From Chloroflexota bacterium (lineage in GTDB: Bacteria; Chloroflexota; Anaerolineae; Anaerolineales; UBA4823), in NCBI GenBank assembly GCA_030636125.1, contig DAOVXM010000001.1:1-27248 (forward strand): a stretch of DNA of 27,248 nt. Reading direction: 5' to 3'. This document shows, piece by piece, positions 8,274 through 15,970 of the stretch. A program made the translations under genes and the position numbers. The notes under the pieces are model-generated. The model was not told where the DNA came from. It worked only from the letters and a program-made list of their open reading frames with translations, and made no database searches. Numbering within the stretch: position 1 is the stretch's first letter; every line of letters starts with the position of its first letter.

Positions 8274-9299
8274 ATGAGTGAGTCTGCTGATCGTCTAATA
8301 AGTCCTGAGCCCAAGCCCGGAGATGGATTGGATCAAGCATTACGACCTAAAACGCTCTCTGACCTGATTGGGCAGGAGCGGGTTAAAGAGAACTTATCTA
8401 TTTTAATCACTGCGGCTCTTCAGCGCGGTGAAGCTCTGGATCACGTCATGTTTTACGGGCCTCCTGGTTTGGGCAAAACAACCTTGGCGCATATCCTGGC
8501 TAATGAGATGGGGGTAAATATTAAAGTCACCTCTGGACCGGCTATCGAGAGGCCGGGTGATCTAGCTGCCATCCTCACTAATCTGAGGGCGGGTGACATT
8601 CTTTTCATTGACGAGGCCCATCGTCTGGGAAGAGTTGTTGAAGAGGTGCTTTATCCGGCGATGGAGGACTTTGCGTTGGATATCGTCATAGGCAAAGGTC
8701 CTTCGGCGCGTTCTATTCGTCTGAAGTTACCGCGCTTTACGGTTATTGGCGCAACGACACGCTTAGCCCTGGTCACTGCTCCACTACGTGCTCGTTTTGG
8801 TGCGGTATACCGACTGAATTTCTACGATATTCCTGCTATGCAGGCGATAGTAAACCGGGCAGCTGGCGTCCTGGATGTGGAGGCTGATCAGGGTGGTGTG
8901 GATGAGATTGCTCGCCGGGGACGTGGTACGCCGCGCGTGGCGCTACGCTTATTACGCCGTGTGCGCGATTTCGCCGAAGTGCGCGCCGATGGAGTCATCA
9001 CTCGGAAAGTCGCTCATGATGCTCTTGATTTGTTGGAAGTCGATTCTCTTGGGCTTGATGATATGGACCGGCGTGTCTTGATCACCATCATTGAAAAATA
9101 CCAGGGCGGGCCGGTTGGCTTGAGCACGATCGCCGCCTCCATCAGTGAGGAGCCGGATACCATTATGGATGTGGTTGAGCCTTATTTAATGCAGCTTGGT
9201 TTTTTGGACCGCACACCTCAAGGGCGCACGGCAACTCGGTTGTCCTACGAGCACCTGGGATTGCCATACCAGAGTGATGAACAGCAGCGTATGTTCTGA
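8274..9299 (+). CDS. ruvB: Holliday junction branch migration ATPase RuvB
   Basis: Hexameric AAA+ motor that drives branch migration with RuvA and feeds junctions to RuvC. 341 residues, full length. Visible are the N-terminal [19 protein letters not shown], Walker [10 protein letters not shown], Walker B FIDEAHRL, sensor I GATTR, the arginine-finger region RARFG, and the C-terminal winged-helix segment [19 protein letters not shown] with the usual [16 protein letters not shown]. ruvA and ruvC are not in this window. It heads a plus-strand cluster with DUF2905 and queA, an order common in several bacterial phyla. Confidence 0.98.
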   Translation: MSESADRLISPEPKPGDGLDQALRPKTLSDLIGQERVKENLSILITAALQRGEALDHVMFYGPPGLGKTTLAHILANEMGVNIKVTSGPAIERPGDLAAILTNLRAGDILFIDEAHRLGRVVEEVLYPAMEDFALDIVIGKGPSARSIRLKLPRFTVIGATTRLALVTAPLRARFGAVYRLNFYDIPAMQAIVNRAAGVLDVEADQGGVDEIARRGRGTPRVALRLLRRVRDFAEVRADGVITRKVAHDALDLLEVDSLGLDDMDRRVLITIIEKYQGGPVGLSTIAASISEEPDTIMDVVEPYLMQLGFLDRTPQGRTATRLSYEHLGLPYQSDEQQRMF

Positions 9300-9349
9300 T
9301 TTCCATACACACAGCTGAATCCCTGGTAGCCCTGACTCACACGATTTGT

Positions 9350-9577
9350 ATGTATCCGCTTGCGCGTATTTTTATCATCCTCGGTCTGGTTATGATCATG
9401 ATCGGTGGATTGCTTTACCTCTTTGGGCGGGTAGGATTACCGCTGGGTCGTTTACCCGGGGATATCCGTATCCAAGGAGAAAACGTCACCTGTTTCTTGC
9501 CTCTGGCGACGATGATCGTGGTATCGGTGGTGTTGACAGTCCTGCTTAACAAAATTGTGCGTTTGCTCAACCGATGA
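9350..9577 (+). CDS. DUF2905 family small membrane protein
   Basis: 75 residues with two hydrophobic helices flanking the conserved LGRLPGDIRIQGENVTCFLPLATMIV segment that defines the DUF2905 family. Its role is unknown. Members are frequently found beside ruvB and queA, as here (50 bp after ruvB, 42 bp before queA). No Shine-Dalgarno sequence precedes the ATG, so translation is probably coupled or leaderless-like. Confidence 0.9.
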   Translation: MYPLARIFIILGLVMIMIGGLLYLFGRVGLPLGRLPGDIRIQGENVTCFLPLATMIVVSVVLTVLLNKIVRLLNR

Positions 9578-9619
9578 GAATCCACTGATTTCTGTATTGA
9601 TATAACTGAATAGTTTCCC

Positions 9620-10642
9620 TTGAAAACCTCCGACTTTGATTTTTATCTGCCAACCGAATATATCGCCCAGGAACCGGTAGAGCCGCGTGATGCTGCTCGG
9701 TTACTTGTTCTCCATAGAGGGTCAGGTGCCATAGAACATGCTGTCTTTCGGGATTTGGGTCAATATCTTCATCCCGGCGACTTACTCGTGCTGAACGAAA
9801 CGCGTGTCATCTCAGCGCGTTTGTATGCGCGCAAAAGCATTAGTGGAGGTAAAGTTGAACTCTTGCTGCTACGGCAGAAAAACCAACACACCTGGGAGGC
9901 TTTGGTGGGTGGCAAGAGATTGGTGACTGGGGTTAGGTTGATCGTGGAGGCTGGTCCCGCAGCCGAGATCCTGGCTGTCTTAGATGGGCCGCGGAGATTG
10001 GTGCGTTTTGATGAGCCCATCGAAGCATACTTAGACAGTGCCGGTCATGTCCCTCTCCCGCCGTACATACACAAGACGCTCACTGACCCTGAACGTTACC
10101 AAACTGTTTATGCACGCCGACCGGGTTCCGCTGCTGCGCCGACTGCTGGGCTGCATTTTACAAAAAATTTGATAAAGGATCTTAAATCGTTAGGTGTTAG
10201 TTTTGAAACGGTCACCCTGCATGTCGGGCTGGATACGTTCGCTCCGGTAACCGAGGAAGAGCCAAGGGAACATCAAATTCACACTGAGTGGTGCCAAGTT
10301 AGGCCTGAGGTAGCGGAGACTATTAATATAACGCGCCGCCGCGGAGGGCGTATCATCTCTGTCGGCACAACCAGTGTGCGCACCTTGGAAAGCGCGGCTA
10401 AACATGCAGCACCAGGAGAGACCGTCGGAGCTTTTGAAGGCCCTACCGGCCTTTTTATCCTTCCCGGTTATAAATTTAAGGTTGTGGATGCGCTGATAAC
10501 TAATTTTCACCTGCCAAAGTCGACTTTAATTATGCTGGTGAGTGCTTTTGCTGGTAGAAAAGAAATTTTGGAAGCCTATGAAGCGGCAAAAGAGTCGGGG
10601 TATCGTTTTTACTCTTTCGGTGATGCGATGTTAATTACTTGA
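9620..10642 (+). CDS. queA: S-adenosylmethionine:tRNA ribosyltransferase-isomerase (queuosine synthesis)
   Basis: Transfers and isomerises the ribosyl part of SAM to 7-aminomethyl-7-deazaguanine in tRNA, giving epoxyqueuosine. 340 residues, full length. Diagnostic stretches are DFDFYLPTEYIAQEPVEPRDAARLL, LVLNETRVISARLYARK, PGSAAAPTAGLHFT, TLHVGLDTFAPV and ISVGTTSVRTLESAA. The start codon is TTG: an in-frame TAG lies three codons upstream and the conserved N terminus (KTSDFDFYLP) begins right after the TTG. No ribosome site is visible. It is the last gene of the ruvB cluster, and repeat element II starts 4 bp after its stop. Confidence 0.97.
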   Translation: MKTSDFDFYLPTEYIAQEPVEPRDAARLLVLHRGSGAIEHAVFRDLGQYLHPGDLLVLNETRVISARLYARKSISGGKVELLLLRQKNQHTWEALVGGKRLVTGVRLIVEAGPAAEILAVLDGPRRLVRFDEPIEAYLDSAGHVPLPPYIHKTLTDPERYQTVYARRPGSAAAPTAGLHFTKNLIKDLKSLGVSFETVTLHVGLDTFAPVTEEEPREHQIHTEWCQVRPEVAETINITRRRGGRIISVGTTSVRTLESAAKHAAPGETVGAFEGPTGLFILPGYKFKVVDALITNFHLPKSTLIMLVSAFAGRKEILEAYEAAKESGYRFYSFGDAMLIT

Positions 10643-10645
10643 TCC

Positions 10646-10761
10646 ACTGGTGCAGTTGGGCCTAAATGCATCGGTGGTTTCTGTTGTCTTCTGCCCAACT
10701 GCTTAAAGTATTGCCCCGTTATTTACAAACTAGAGAGTCACTTTCGCGCCGCAACACTAGT
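10646..10761. repeat. Bipartite long-loop hairpin element II (modules B + C'')
   Basis: Module B copy 2: perfect 10-bp arms 10652-10661 and 10693-10702, 31-nt loop. The TTAAA linker (10703-10707) leads to a diverged copy of module C whose loop matches that of element III (13773-13804) closely, while its arms (10708-10714 and 10751-10757) have a mismatch. The ends read ACTGGTG (10646-10652) and CACTAGT (10755-10761). It fills nearly the whole gap between the convergent queA and diguanylate cyclase genes, so it may terminate both. Confidence 0.85.
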
Positions 10762-10763
10762 CA

Positions 10764-12029
10764 TTACACAAAATCGATTCGGTTACGTCCCCCATTTTTA
10801 GCTGTGTACATGGCGGAATCTGCCCGTCTAATTAATTTATCCAAATCCGGTGTGTCGTCCGTTGCCCGGGCAATGCCTATACTGACGGTCACATCCAGGT
10901 TAACCTGGTGTGTTTGCACAGGTGTGCCAGCGATGTATTGGCGTACCCGTTCAGCCACGCTGCTGGCCGTGAACATATCTGTTTCAGGAAGCAATATCGT
11001 GAATTCGTCACCCCCAAGCCGCCCTAGGATATCAATTTTACGTAAATTTTCCCGGCAGCGTTGTGCAACGGCTTGTAAGACTTGATCACCAGTGGAATGT
11101 CCATATGTGTCATTAATCTGTTTGAAATTATCGATATCCATCATAATCGCCGCCAATGGACGTTGGAACCGGCGCGCTCGTTCAACCTCCCGTCGCCCAA
11201 GTTCGTAAAACCCACGTCGGTTGTAAAGACCGGTCAGGTCGTCGGTAATCGCCATTCTCTGCGCTTCCTGGTGCAGGTGGGCATTCTGGATAGCTGCGGT
11301 TGCCGTGGCAGCAAAACTTGCCAGCAGCCGCAGGTCATTTTGGTTGAAAGCCATGAGCTCATTTGATTCAAGGGACAAAGATCCAAGCACCTGGTTCCTC
11401 AGAATCAGTGGGGCGACAATGGCTGATTGAGTATCTTTCCTGTAATCCAGTTGCCCAGGTTGGCAGGAGGGGTCGTCGGCACAGTTATGGATAAGCAGAG
11501 GAGTTTTTTCGCTGACCGCTTTTACAGCGTATCCCACACTTCCCGGGATTCTAATCCTACGGATACGCGGATCGTGATATCCGATGCTGGCGCGCATTTC
11601 CAGTTGTCCTGTATCTTGGGCGATCAGGTGGATCATACCTTTATTGGCTGCAGGGATAGCGCTGATGGCGGCATCCAGGATGCGACTCAGAAGGGCTTCT
11701 GAGTCGAGAGTCGTCAGGAGAGCGGCGGTGGCTGTATGCAGTGCGCTGAGTTCTCTTGACCGCGCTTCGCTTTCAACCAATTTTTGTTGCGAGTGATTTA
11801 ATACCTCGAGAAGATTGTGGGAGGCATTGTCTAAATCGGTGTCGGCTTCCTGCAGGCTGGCATTTTTGGTATGCTCGTGGTTAATGCTCTCTAATATTGC
11901 CATCAGGCTTGTGCTGGCTTCCAGCAGTATACCCTCAAGCCGTTCCGGCTTCGCGGAAAGACTCTCAAGTTCATCAACCTGCTTACGCAGGTTTTCAATT
12001 GCGGGTGATATATTTTTCGGCACAACCAC
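10764..12029 (-). CDS. GAF-GGDEF diguanylate cyclase
   Basis: 421 residues from GTG 12029. A helical, probably coiled-coil N terminus (about 1-95) leads to a GAF sensor domain (about 96-250), then a GGDEF domain (about 255-421). The active-site motif GGDEF is at 339-343, preceded five residues earlier by RKID (330-333), an RxxD inhibitory site for product feedback. It should therefore make cyclic di-GMP and be feedback-controlled. There is no membrane segment, so it is a cytosolic sensor. A second GTG at 12023 has GGAG five nt upstream and may be the true start (419 residues). The stop lies 3 bp from repeat element II. Confidence 0.94.
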   Translation of the reverse strand: MVVPKNISPAIENLRKQVDELESLSAKPERLEGILLEASTSLMAILESINHEHTKNASLQEADTDLDNASHNLLEVLNHSQQKLVESEARSRELSALHTATAALLTTLDSEALLSRILDAAISAIPAANKGMIHLIAQDTGQLEMRASIGYHDPRIRRIRIPGSVGYAVKAVSEKTPLLIHNCADDPSCQPGQLDYRKDTQSAIVAPLILRNQVLGSLSLESNELMAFNQNDLRLLASFAATATAAIQNAHLHQEAQRMAITDDLTGLYNRRGFYELGRREVERARRFQRPLAAIMMDIDNFKQINDTYGHSTGDQVLQAVAQRCRENLRKIDILGRLGGDEFTILLPETDMFTASSVAERVRQYIAGTPVQTHQVNLDVTVSIGIARATDDTPDLDKLIRRADSAMYTAKNGGRNRIDFV

Positions 12030-12159
12030 TCCAAAGGTAAAACAACACTTGGGCTACCTGTAATTATAATAGATTGTTGGAATTAGTGTTTTAAGTGGGT
12101 GATCTTAAATTCGCCTTATATAAAATATGCCTGATGACTGGGGAGTTTATCCGAAAACA

Positions 12160-12193
12160 GGTGTGCGTGGGGACGTTCACCCCCACGCACATC
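12160..12193. repeat. GGGG-centred palindrome, copy 2
   Basis: GTGCGTGGGG (12163-12172) pairs with CCCCACGCAC (12181-12190), extended outward by further pairs, around a short ACGTTCAC loop. It shares the GTGTG-G-GGGG-ACGT core with the palindromes at 4118 and 13653. Confidence 0.75.
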
Positions 12194-12277
12194 CGTATTC
12201 AGTATTCTTCTTCTATGGTATGTGATGGGGGAATTTCGTTTCATCTGATACTCGATATAGATTTCCCATTAATCAAA

Positions 12278-12306
12278 CCAAGGCTAGAAGTAAATCCTAG
12301 CCTTGG
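12278..12306 (-). terminator. Candidate intrinsic terminator of the DJ-1/PfpI gene
   Basis: Perfect 10-bp inverted repeat (12278-12287 with 12297-12306, arms CCAAGGCTAG/CTAGCCTTGG) with a 9-nt loop, followed on the minus strand by TTTGATTAAT. It lies 46 bp after the stop of the minus-strand gene at 12352. The T tract is short, so strength is uncertain. Confidence 0.6.
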
Positions 12307-12351
12307 AAGGTAAATAGGTGCTTTATGAATTAATCGTTTGGCAGTGACGGT

Positions 12352-12930
12352 TTAGCCTGTGATCTTGGTTCCCAGGACCGTGAAAAATTTCGCCAACCAG
12401 TCAGGGTGAGCCGGCCAGGCGGGTGCCGTGACCAGATTACCGTCAACCAGCGCCTTATCCACGGGTATCTCTACGAAATCTCCACCGCCCACAGTTATAT
12501 CCGGTCCCACGGCGGGATAAGCAGTGAGCTTGCGTCCTTTGACCACACCGGCCGCCACCAGGACTTGCGGACCATGACAGATAGCAGCGATGGGCTTGTT
12601 CTCATTGGCGAAGTAACGTGCAATCTCTAGTACCTGCTCATTTAGCCGGATATACTCTGGCGCTCGCCCTCCCGGGATGACAAGAGCATCGTACTCTTCC
12701 GGTTTTACATCAGCAAAAGCCGCATTGAGGGTGAAGTTGTGCCCGCGCTTCTCGCTGTAGGTTTGGTCACCTTCAAAATCGTGAATCGCAGTGCGTACGA
12801 ATTCACCGGCTTCTTTGTCTGGGCATACTGCGTGTACTTCATGCCCGACGGCTTGTAATGCCTGGAATGGCACCATGACTTCATAGTCCTCTACATAATC
12901 TCCGACCAACATCAAGATCTTCTTAGCCAT
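12352..12930 (-). CDS. DJ-1/PfpI family protein
   Basis: 192 residues of a flavodoxin-like DJ-1/PfpI fold. The nucleophile elbow [10 protein letters not shown] puts the reactive Cys at 118 next to His119, and an acidic partner lies in DYVEDYE near the N terminus (Glu14 or Glu17). Members act as proteases, glyoxalases/deglycases or stress-related hydrolases, and the exact reaction cannot be told. The length and the [11 protein letters not shown] segment resemble a stress-protein subgroup rather than short PfpI. A strong AAGGAGG ribosome site precedes the ATG. A good promoter (13006-13034) and a palindromic operator candidate (12974-12992) lie upstream, so the gene is probably regulated. Confidence 0.9.
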   Translation of the reverse strand: MAKKILMLVGDYVEDYEVMVPFQALQAVGHEVHAVCPDKEAGEFVRTAIHDFEGDQTYSEKRGHNFTLNAAFADVKPEEYDALVIPGGRAPEYIRLNEQVLEIARYFANENKPIAAICHGPQVLVAAGVVKGRKLTAYPAVGPDITVGGGDFVEIPVDKALVDGNLVTAPAWPAHPDWLAKFFTVLGTKITG

Positions 12931-12973
12931 ATTTCCACCTCCTTACGAATAGGGATACTAAATCGAGGGTAAC

Positions 12974-12992
12974 GTATGCACTTATTGCATAC
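12974..12992. promoter_or_regulatory. Palindromic operator candidate
   Basis: GTATGCA (12974-12980) and TGCATAC (12986-12992) form a perfect 7-bp inverted repeat spaced by 5 nt. It lies just downstream of the predicted transcription start of the DJ-1/PfpI gene (near 12999), where a dimeric repressor would block elongation or initiation. The binding protein is unknown. Confidence 0.45.
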
Positions 12993-13005
12993 AGTGATTA
13001 TGTTC

Positions 13006-13034
13006 ATTCTATACACGGGAAAATTTAAAGTCAA
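13006..13034 (-). promoter_or_regulatory. Sigma70-type promoter of the DJ-1/PfpI gene
   Basis: On the minus strand TTGACT (13029-13034) and TAGAAT (13006-13011) are separated by exactly 17 nt. The start would be near 12999, about 70 nt before the ATG. It sits directly after the stop of the upstream GNAT gene. Confidence 0.6.
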
Positions 13035-13035
13035 G

Positions 13036-13554
13036 TTAAACGCCATCGAAAATGGATGGGTACTTTACTGTTCCACTAACCTCATCTAAGACATCTGGAG
13101 CTAATTCAATCAGCATGTAGACCTCATCCGGAACCGGATATGGAGCTCGTATTCCTTTTACCCGAGCTTGAATAAACCCAAAGCGCGGATAAAAATTTGT
13201 ATGACCCAGGACGACAACCACCTTTTCCCCGTATTGTCGGCATGCCTCTAACCCCTGCTTCACGAAGGCTGTGCCTATACCTTGATTCTGGAACTCCGGG
13301 CGAACTGCCATTGGGGCTAATGCTAATATGGGTAGTTCCCCATCCTGTGTTTCCAATAAAACTCGGCTGAATACAATATGCCCAACCACTTGCCCCTCTT
13401 TTTCGGCCACAAGGGATAACTGGGGGATAAAATTCTCTGTATAGCGCAGATTCTCTACAAGCCTGGCTTCGTTTTCTCCACCAAAAACCTGGCGGTTAAT
13501 TTCATAAATTTCTCGGTAATCTAGACCGAGGGCAGGACGGATATTGTTGGACAT
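13036..13554 (-). CDS. GNAT family N-acetyltransferase (YhbS-like)
   Basis: 172 residues of a single GNAT domain. The acetyl-CoA pyrophosphate loop is VRPEFQNQGIGTAFV, preceded by LALAPMAV, and followed by the VVVVLGHTNFYPRFGF segment typical of the YhbS/Eis-like group. Substrate not identifiable. The start ATG has GAGGAA about 8 nt upstream. Transcription continues toward the DJ-1/PfpI gene, but that gene has its own promoter, so co-transcription is optional. Confidence 0.88.
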   Translation of the reverse strand: MSNNIRPALGLDYREIYEINRQVFGGENEARLVENLRYTENFIPQLSLVAEKEGQVVGHIVFSRVLLETQDGELPILALAPMAVRPEFQNQGIGTAFVKQGLEACRQYGEKVVVVLGHTNFYPRFGFIQARVKGIRAPYPVPDEVYMLIELAPDVLDEVSGTVKYPSIFDGV

Positions 13555-13652
13555 AGACTGTTCCTCGTGCTAGAGACACAGGATAATATCGATTATAATG
13601 CTTTCATTAATAACTAAATACGAGTGGACAGACAATGACCCAAAAAATTGGT

Positions 13653-13683
13653 GTATGTGGGGTCGTATACCCCCCCCGCATAC
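13653..13683. repeat. GGGG-centred palindrome, copy 3
   Basis: Arms 13653-13662 and 13674-13683 pair over 10 bp with one G-T, or in a shifted register because the CCCC tract is expanded to eight C. It has the same GTGT-TG-GGGG-CGTA layout as the palindromes at 4118 and 12160. It lies 11 bp before element III. Confidence 0.65.
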
Positions 13684-13694
13684 CTATGTTTCGA

Positions 13695-13817
13695 ACCAGT
13701 GCTTTGTCAAGGATGAAAGTTTTTTTCGATATCCGGGTTACTACACCCTTGACAAAGCTTAAAGTGTTGCGCCATTATTCCCAAACTATAGAGTCACTTT
13801 CGCCGCGCAACACTAGT
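13695..13817. repeat. Bipartite long-loop hairpin element III (modules A + C)
   Basis: Module A copy 2: perfect 12-bp arms 13701-13712 and 13747-13758, 34-nt loop. After the TTAAA linker (13759-13763), module C has perfect 9-bp arms 13764-13772 and 13805-13813 with a 32-nt loop. The ends are ACCAGTG (13695-13701) and CACTAGT (13811-13817). This is the best preserved complete copy. It lies 33 bp before the pyrimidine-nucleoside phosphorylase start, between two divergent genes. Confidence 0.88.
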
Positions 13818-13850
13818 TTATGATCCCCTGATCTATTACGGAGGGATAAC

Positions 13851-15158
13851 ATGCGAGCAGTAGACATCATCATTAAAAAACGAGACCGGGGTGAATTGAC
13901 TCGGGAAGAGATCGATTACTTTGTGCGAGGGTACACCAAGGGTGATATCCCCGACTACCAGGCCGCAGCTTGGGCGATGGTAGTTTTATTCAATGGCATG
14001 ACCCCACGTGAGACCACCGACCTGACCTTGGCATTGGCTCACTCTGGTGAGATCCTTGACATCTCAACGGTTGTTCCCATTGCAGTAGATAAACATTCCA
14101 CCGGTGGTGTGGGCGATAAGACTACCCTGGTGGTTGCACCTATCGTGTCGGCTTGTGGTTTACCTGTCGGCAAGATGTCAGGCCGAGGACTGGGTTTTAG
14201 TGGTGGGACATTGGACAAGATGGAAGCCATCCCCGGTTATCGTAGCGACTTAACTACTGCCGAATTCTTGGAGCAACTTCGTTCAGCCGAAATTGTACTT
14301 ACGGGGCAAACAGCCGACCTTGCGCCTGCGGATGGTAAGCTGTACGCCTTACGCGATTGTACTGGGACCGTGCAATCTATCCCCTTAATCGCTTCATCGG
14401 TGATGAGTAAAAAGATCGCATCTGGAGCCCAGGCCATTGTCCTGGACGTGAAGTTGGGGGAGGGCGCGTTTATGTCTTCCCTGGAGGATGCACGTTCCCT
14501 GGCTGAGTTGATGATCTCGATCGCCGATCCCGTTGGTTGTAAAGCGGTCGGCTTACTTTCTGATATGAATCAACCCTTAGGCAACGCAGTGGGCAACGCT
14601 CTCGAGTTAAAAGAAGCTATCCAAACCCTGAGAGGCGATGGTCCTAAAGATTTTCTCGAGCACTGCCTCGTCGTAGCAGGTCATATGCTGGCTTTGGGAG
14701 GTGTCGCTTCTGATGAAGACCAGGGATGGAAAATGGCTCAAGATGCGTTGCAGGATGGCCGCGGCTGGGAACGATTTAAAGTTTTGGTTGCCGCTCAAGG
14801 GGGAGATGTTGGTTACATCGAGGATCCCACGCGGCTGGCAACTGCTACCATGATCGAAAAGATTCCTGCTCCACGTGGAGGATACCTGCAAGAAATAAAC
14901 GCGCGTATCGTGGGTGAGACCGCGGTAACACTTGGTGCTGGACGTGCCAAGAAGGGGGACTCAATCGATCCTGCTGTTGGCATTATCATCCATCACAAGG
15001 TTGGCGATTTGCTGGAGGCGGGTGATCCTTTATTTACTATCCATGCGAATGACCGGGCCAGCTTGGAAGATGGCCGCCAGTGTTTGCTGGATGCTCATGT
15101 TTGGAGCGAATCGCCCGTAGAGCCCTTGCCATTATTTTATGGAGTGGTGAAAAACTAG
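13851..15158 (+). CDS. pdp: Pyrimidine-nucleoside phosphorylase
   Basis: Cleaves uridine or (deoxy)thymidine with phosphate to the base and (deoxy)ribose 1-phosphate. 435 residues, standard for family 2 nucleoside phosphorylases. KHSTGGVGDKTT starts at 81, giving phosphate ligands Lys81 and Ser83; the pyrimidine-binding Arg168, Ser183 and Lys187 appear in YALRDCTGTVQSIPLIASSVMSKK. Positions coincide with those known for the bacillary enzyme. Thymidine phosphorylase (deoA) is the alternative name; the Lys/Ser pattern fits either. A GGAGGG ribosome site lies 5 nt before the ATG. It heads the plus-strand operon that runs to 17355. Confidence 0.95.
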   Translation: MRAVDIIIKKRDRGELTREEIDYFVRGYTKGDIPDYQAAAWAMVVLFNGMTPRETTDLTLALAHSGEILDISTVVPIAVDKHSTGGVGDKTTLVVAPIVSACGLPVGKMSGRGLGFSGGTLDKMEAIPGYRSDLTTAEFLEQLRSAEIVLTGQTADLAPADGKLYALRDCTGTVQSIPLIASSVMSKKIASGAQAIVLDVKLGEGAFMSSLEDARSLAELMISIADPVGCKAVGLLSDMNQPLGNAVGNALELKEAIQTLRGDGPKDFLEHCLVVAGHMLALGGVASDEDQGWKMAQDALQDGRGWERFKVLVAAQGGDVGYIEDPTRLATATMIEKIPAPRGGYLQEINARIVGETAVTLGAGRAKKGDSIDPAVGIIIHHKVGDLLEAGDPLFTIHANDRASLEDGRQCLLDAHVWSESPVEPLPLFYGVVKN

Positions 15159-15187
15159 GCGAGTATAAGGAAAGGATAGTGTGATCC

Positions 15188-15970
15188 ATGGCTGAGTTTC
15201 CGGCTGTTATCAAGCGCTTGGAAGGAACAGAAGATACCCAAAAAGCTTATTGTTGCATGATGGAAGTACCCACACCCTGGCCCCAGGCGCTATGCCAGTG
15301 TCGAGATTGGATCACAGATAACCTGGGACGCTACGTTGAGGGATATCATCTTGAGCTGGAAAGTGGTGAGGTGGTCGGCCATCTGTATTATGCGCTGTCG
15401 GAGCAGGCGCTCTTCCCTTATGAAGTAGAGGCGGGAGTTGCGGTGCTCTATTGTGATTGGGTGCAAACACGCTACCAGGGAAAAGGGTTGGGGAAACAAC
15501 TCTTCGATACTTTTCTGTCCCATATGCGTCAAGATGGCGTCAAGGGTGTGCTTGTAGAGGCAACGGATATCGAGGGGCAAATGCACTTCGAGCACTATCT
15601 GAAGCGTGGCTTTAAACAGATATATGCCAGGGATCACCTGGCACTGCTCTATTTGCCAGTCACGCTGGATCAGGTTGAAGCACACCCAATGACTGGGCGT
15701 ATTCGACCTCATAAAGGAGCCCCAGTCGAGATACTGATCTTGAATGGATATATGTGCCCTTACGATGTCTCGACCCAGGTAACCTTACGCCAAGTGGCAG
15801 GTGAGTTTGGTGACCAGGTGGTGCTTATCGATACCTGGTTGACACCAGAGACTTTGCAGGATTTTGGGGCTGCTAAAGGCATTTTCATCAATGGACGCCA
15901 AAAGCTATCCGGAGCTGAAACGGAAGAAGCCATACGCCAAGCGATATTAGAGGAGCTAATAAGTGCCTGA
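15188..15970 (+). CDS. GNAT acetyltransferase fused to a thioredoxin-like (YoaP-type) domain
   Basis: 260 residues. The N-terminal GNAT domain (about 6-160) has the acetyl-CoA loop QTRYQGKGLGKQL at 93-105. The C-terminal part (about 175-258) resembles a thioredoxin fold. It starts with a beta strand and LNGYMCPYD (Cys190), where the usual second Cys of CxxC is replaced by Asp, and ends in GIFINGRQKLSG plus a helix. The layout resembles YoaP-type GNAT proteins; the substrate is unknown. It starts 29 bp after pdp, and its last codons overlap the GTG start of the next gene by 8 bp, which implies translational coupling. Confidence 0.75.
   Translation: MAEFPAVIKRLEGTEDTQKAYCCMMEVPTPWPQALCQCRDWITDNLGRYVEGYHLELESGEVVGHLYYALSEQALFPYEVEAGVAVLYCDWVQTRYQGKGLGKQLFDTFLSHMRQDGVKGVLVEATDIEGQMHFEHYLKRGFKQIYARDHLALLYLPVTLDQVEAHPMTGRIRPHKGAPVEILILNGYMCPYDVSTQVTLRQVAGEFGDQVVLIDTWLTPETLQDFGAAKGIFINGRQKLSGAETEEAIRQAILEELISA

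Larger units (their letters stand above)
12030..12351. other. Intergenic region with palindrome and terminator
   Basis: This 322-bp gap has no credible gene. It holds a TATAAT-like box for the diguanylate cyclase (12064-12069, minus strand), palindrome copy 2 (12160-12193) and the hairpin at 12278-12306. No other structure was seen. Confidence 0.5.

Noticed and set aside
7241..13817. CRISPR array interpretation of the repeated modules
   Set aside because: Copies are kilobases apart, there is no regular spacer pattern and no cas gene.
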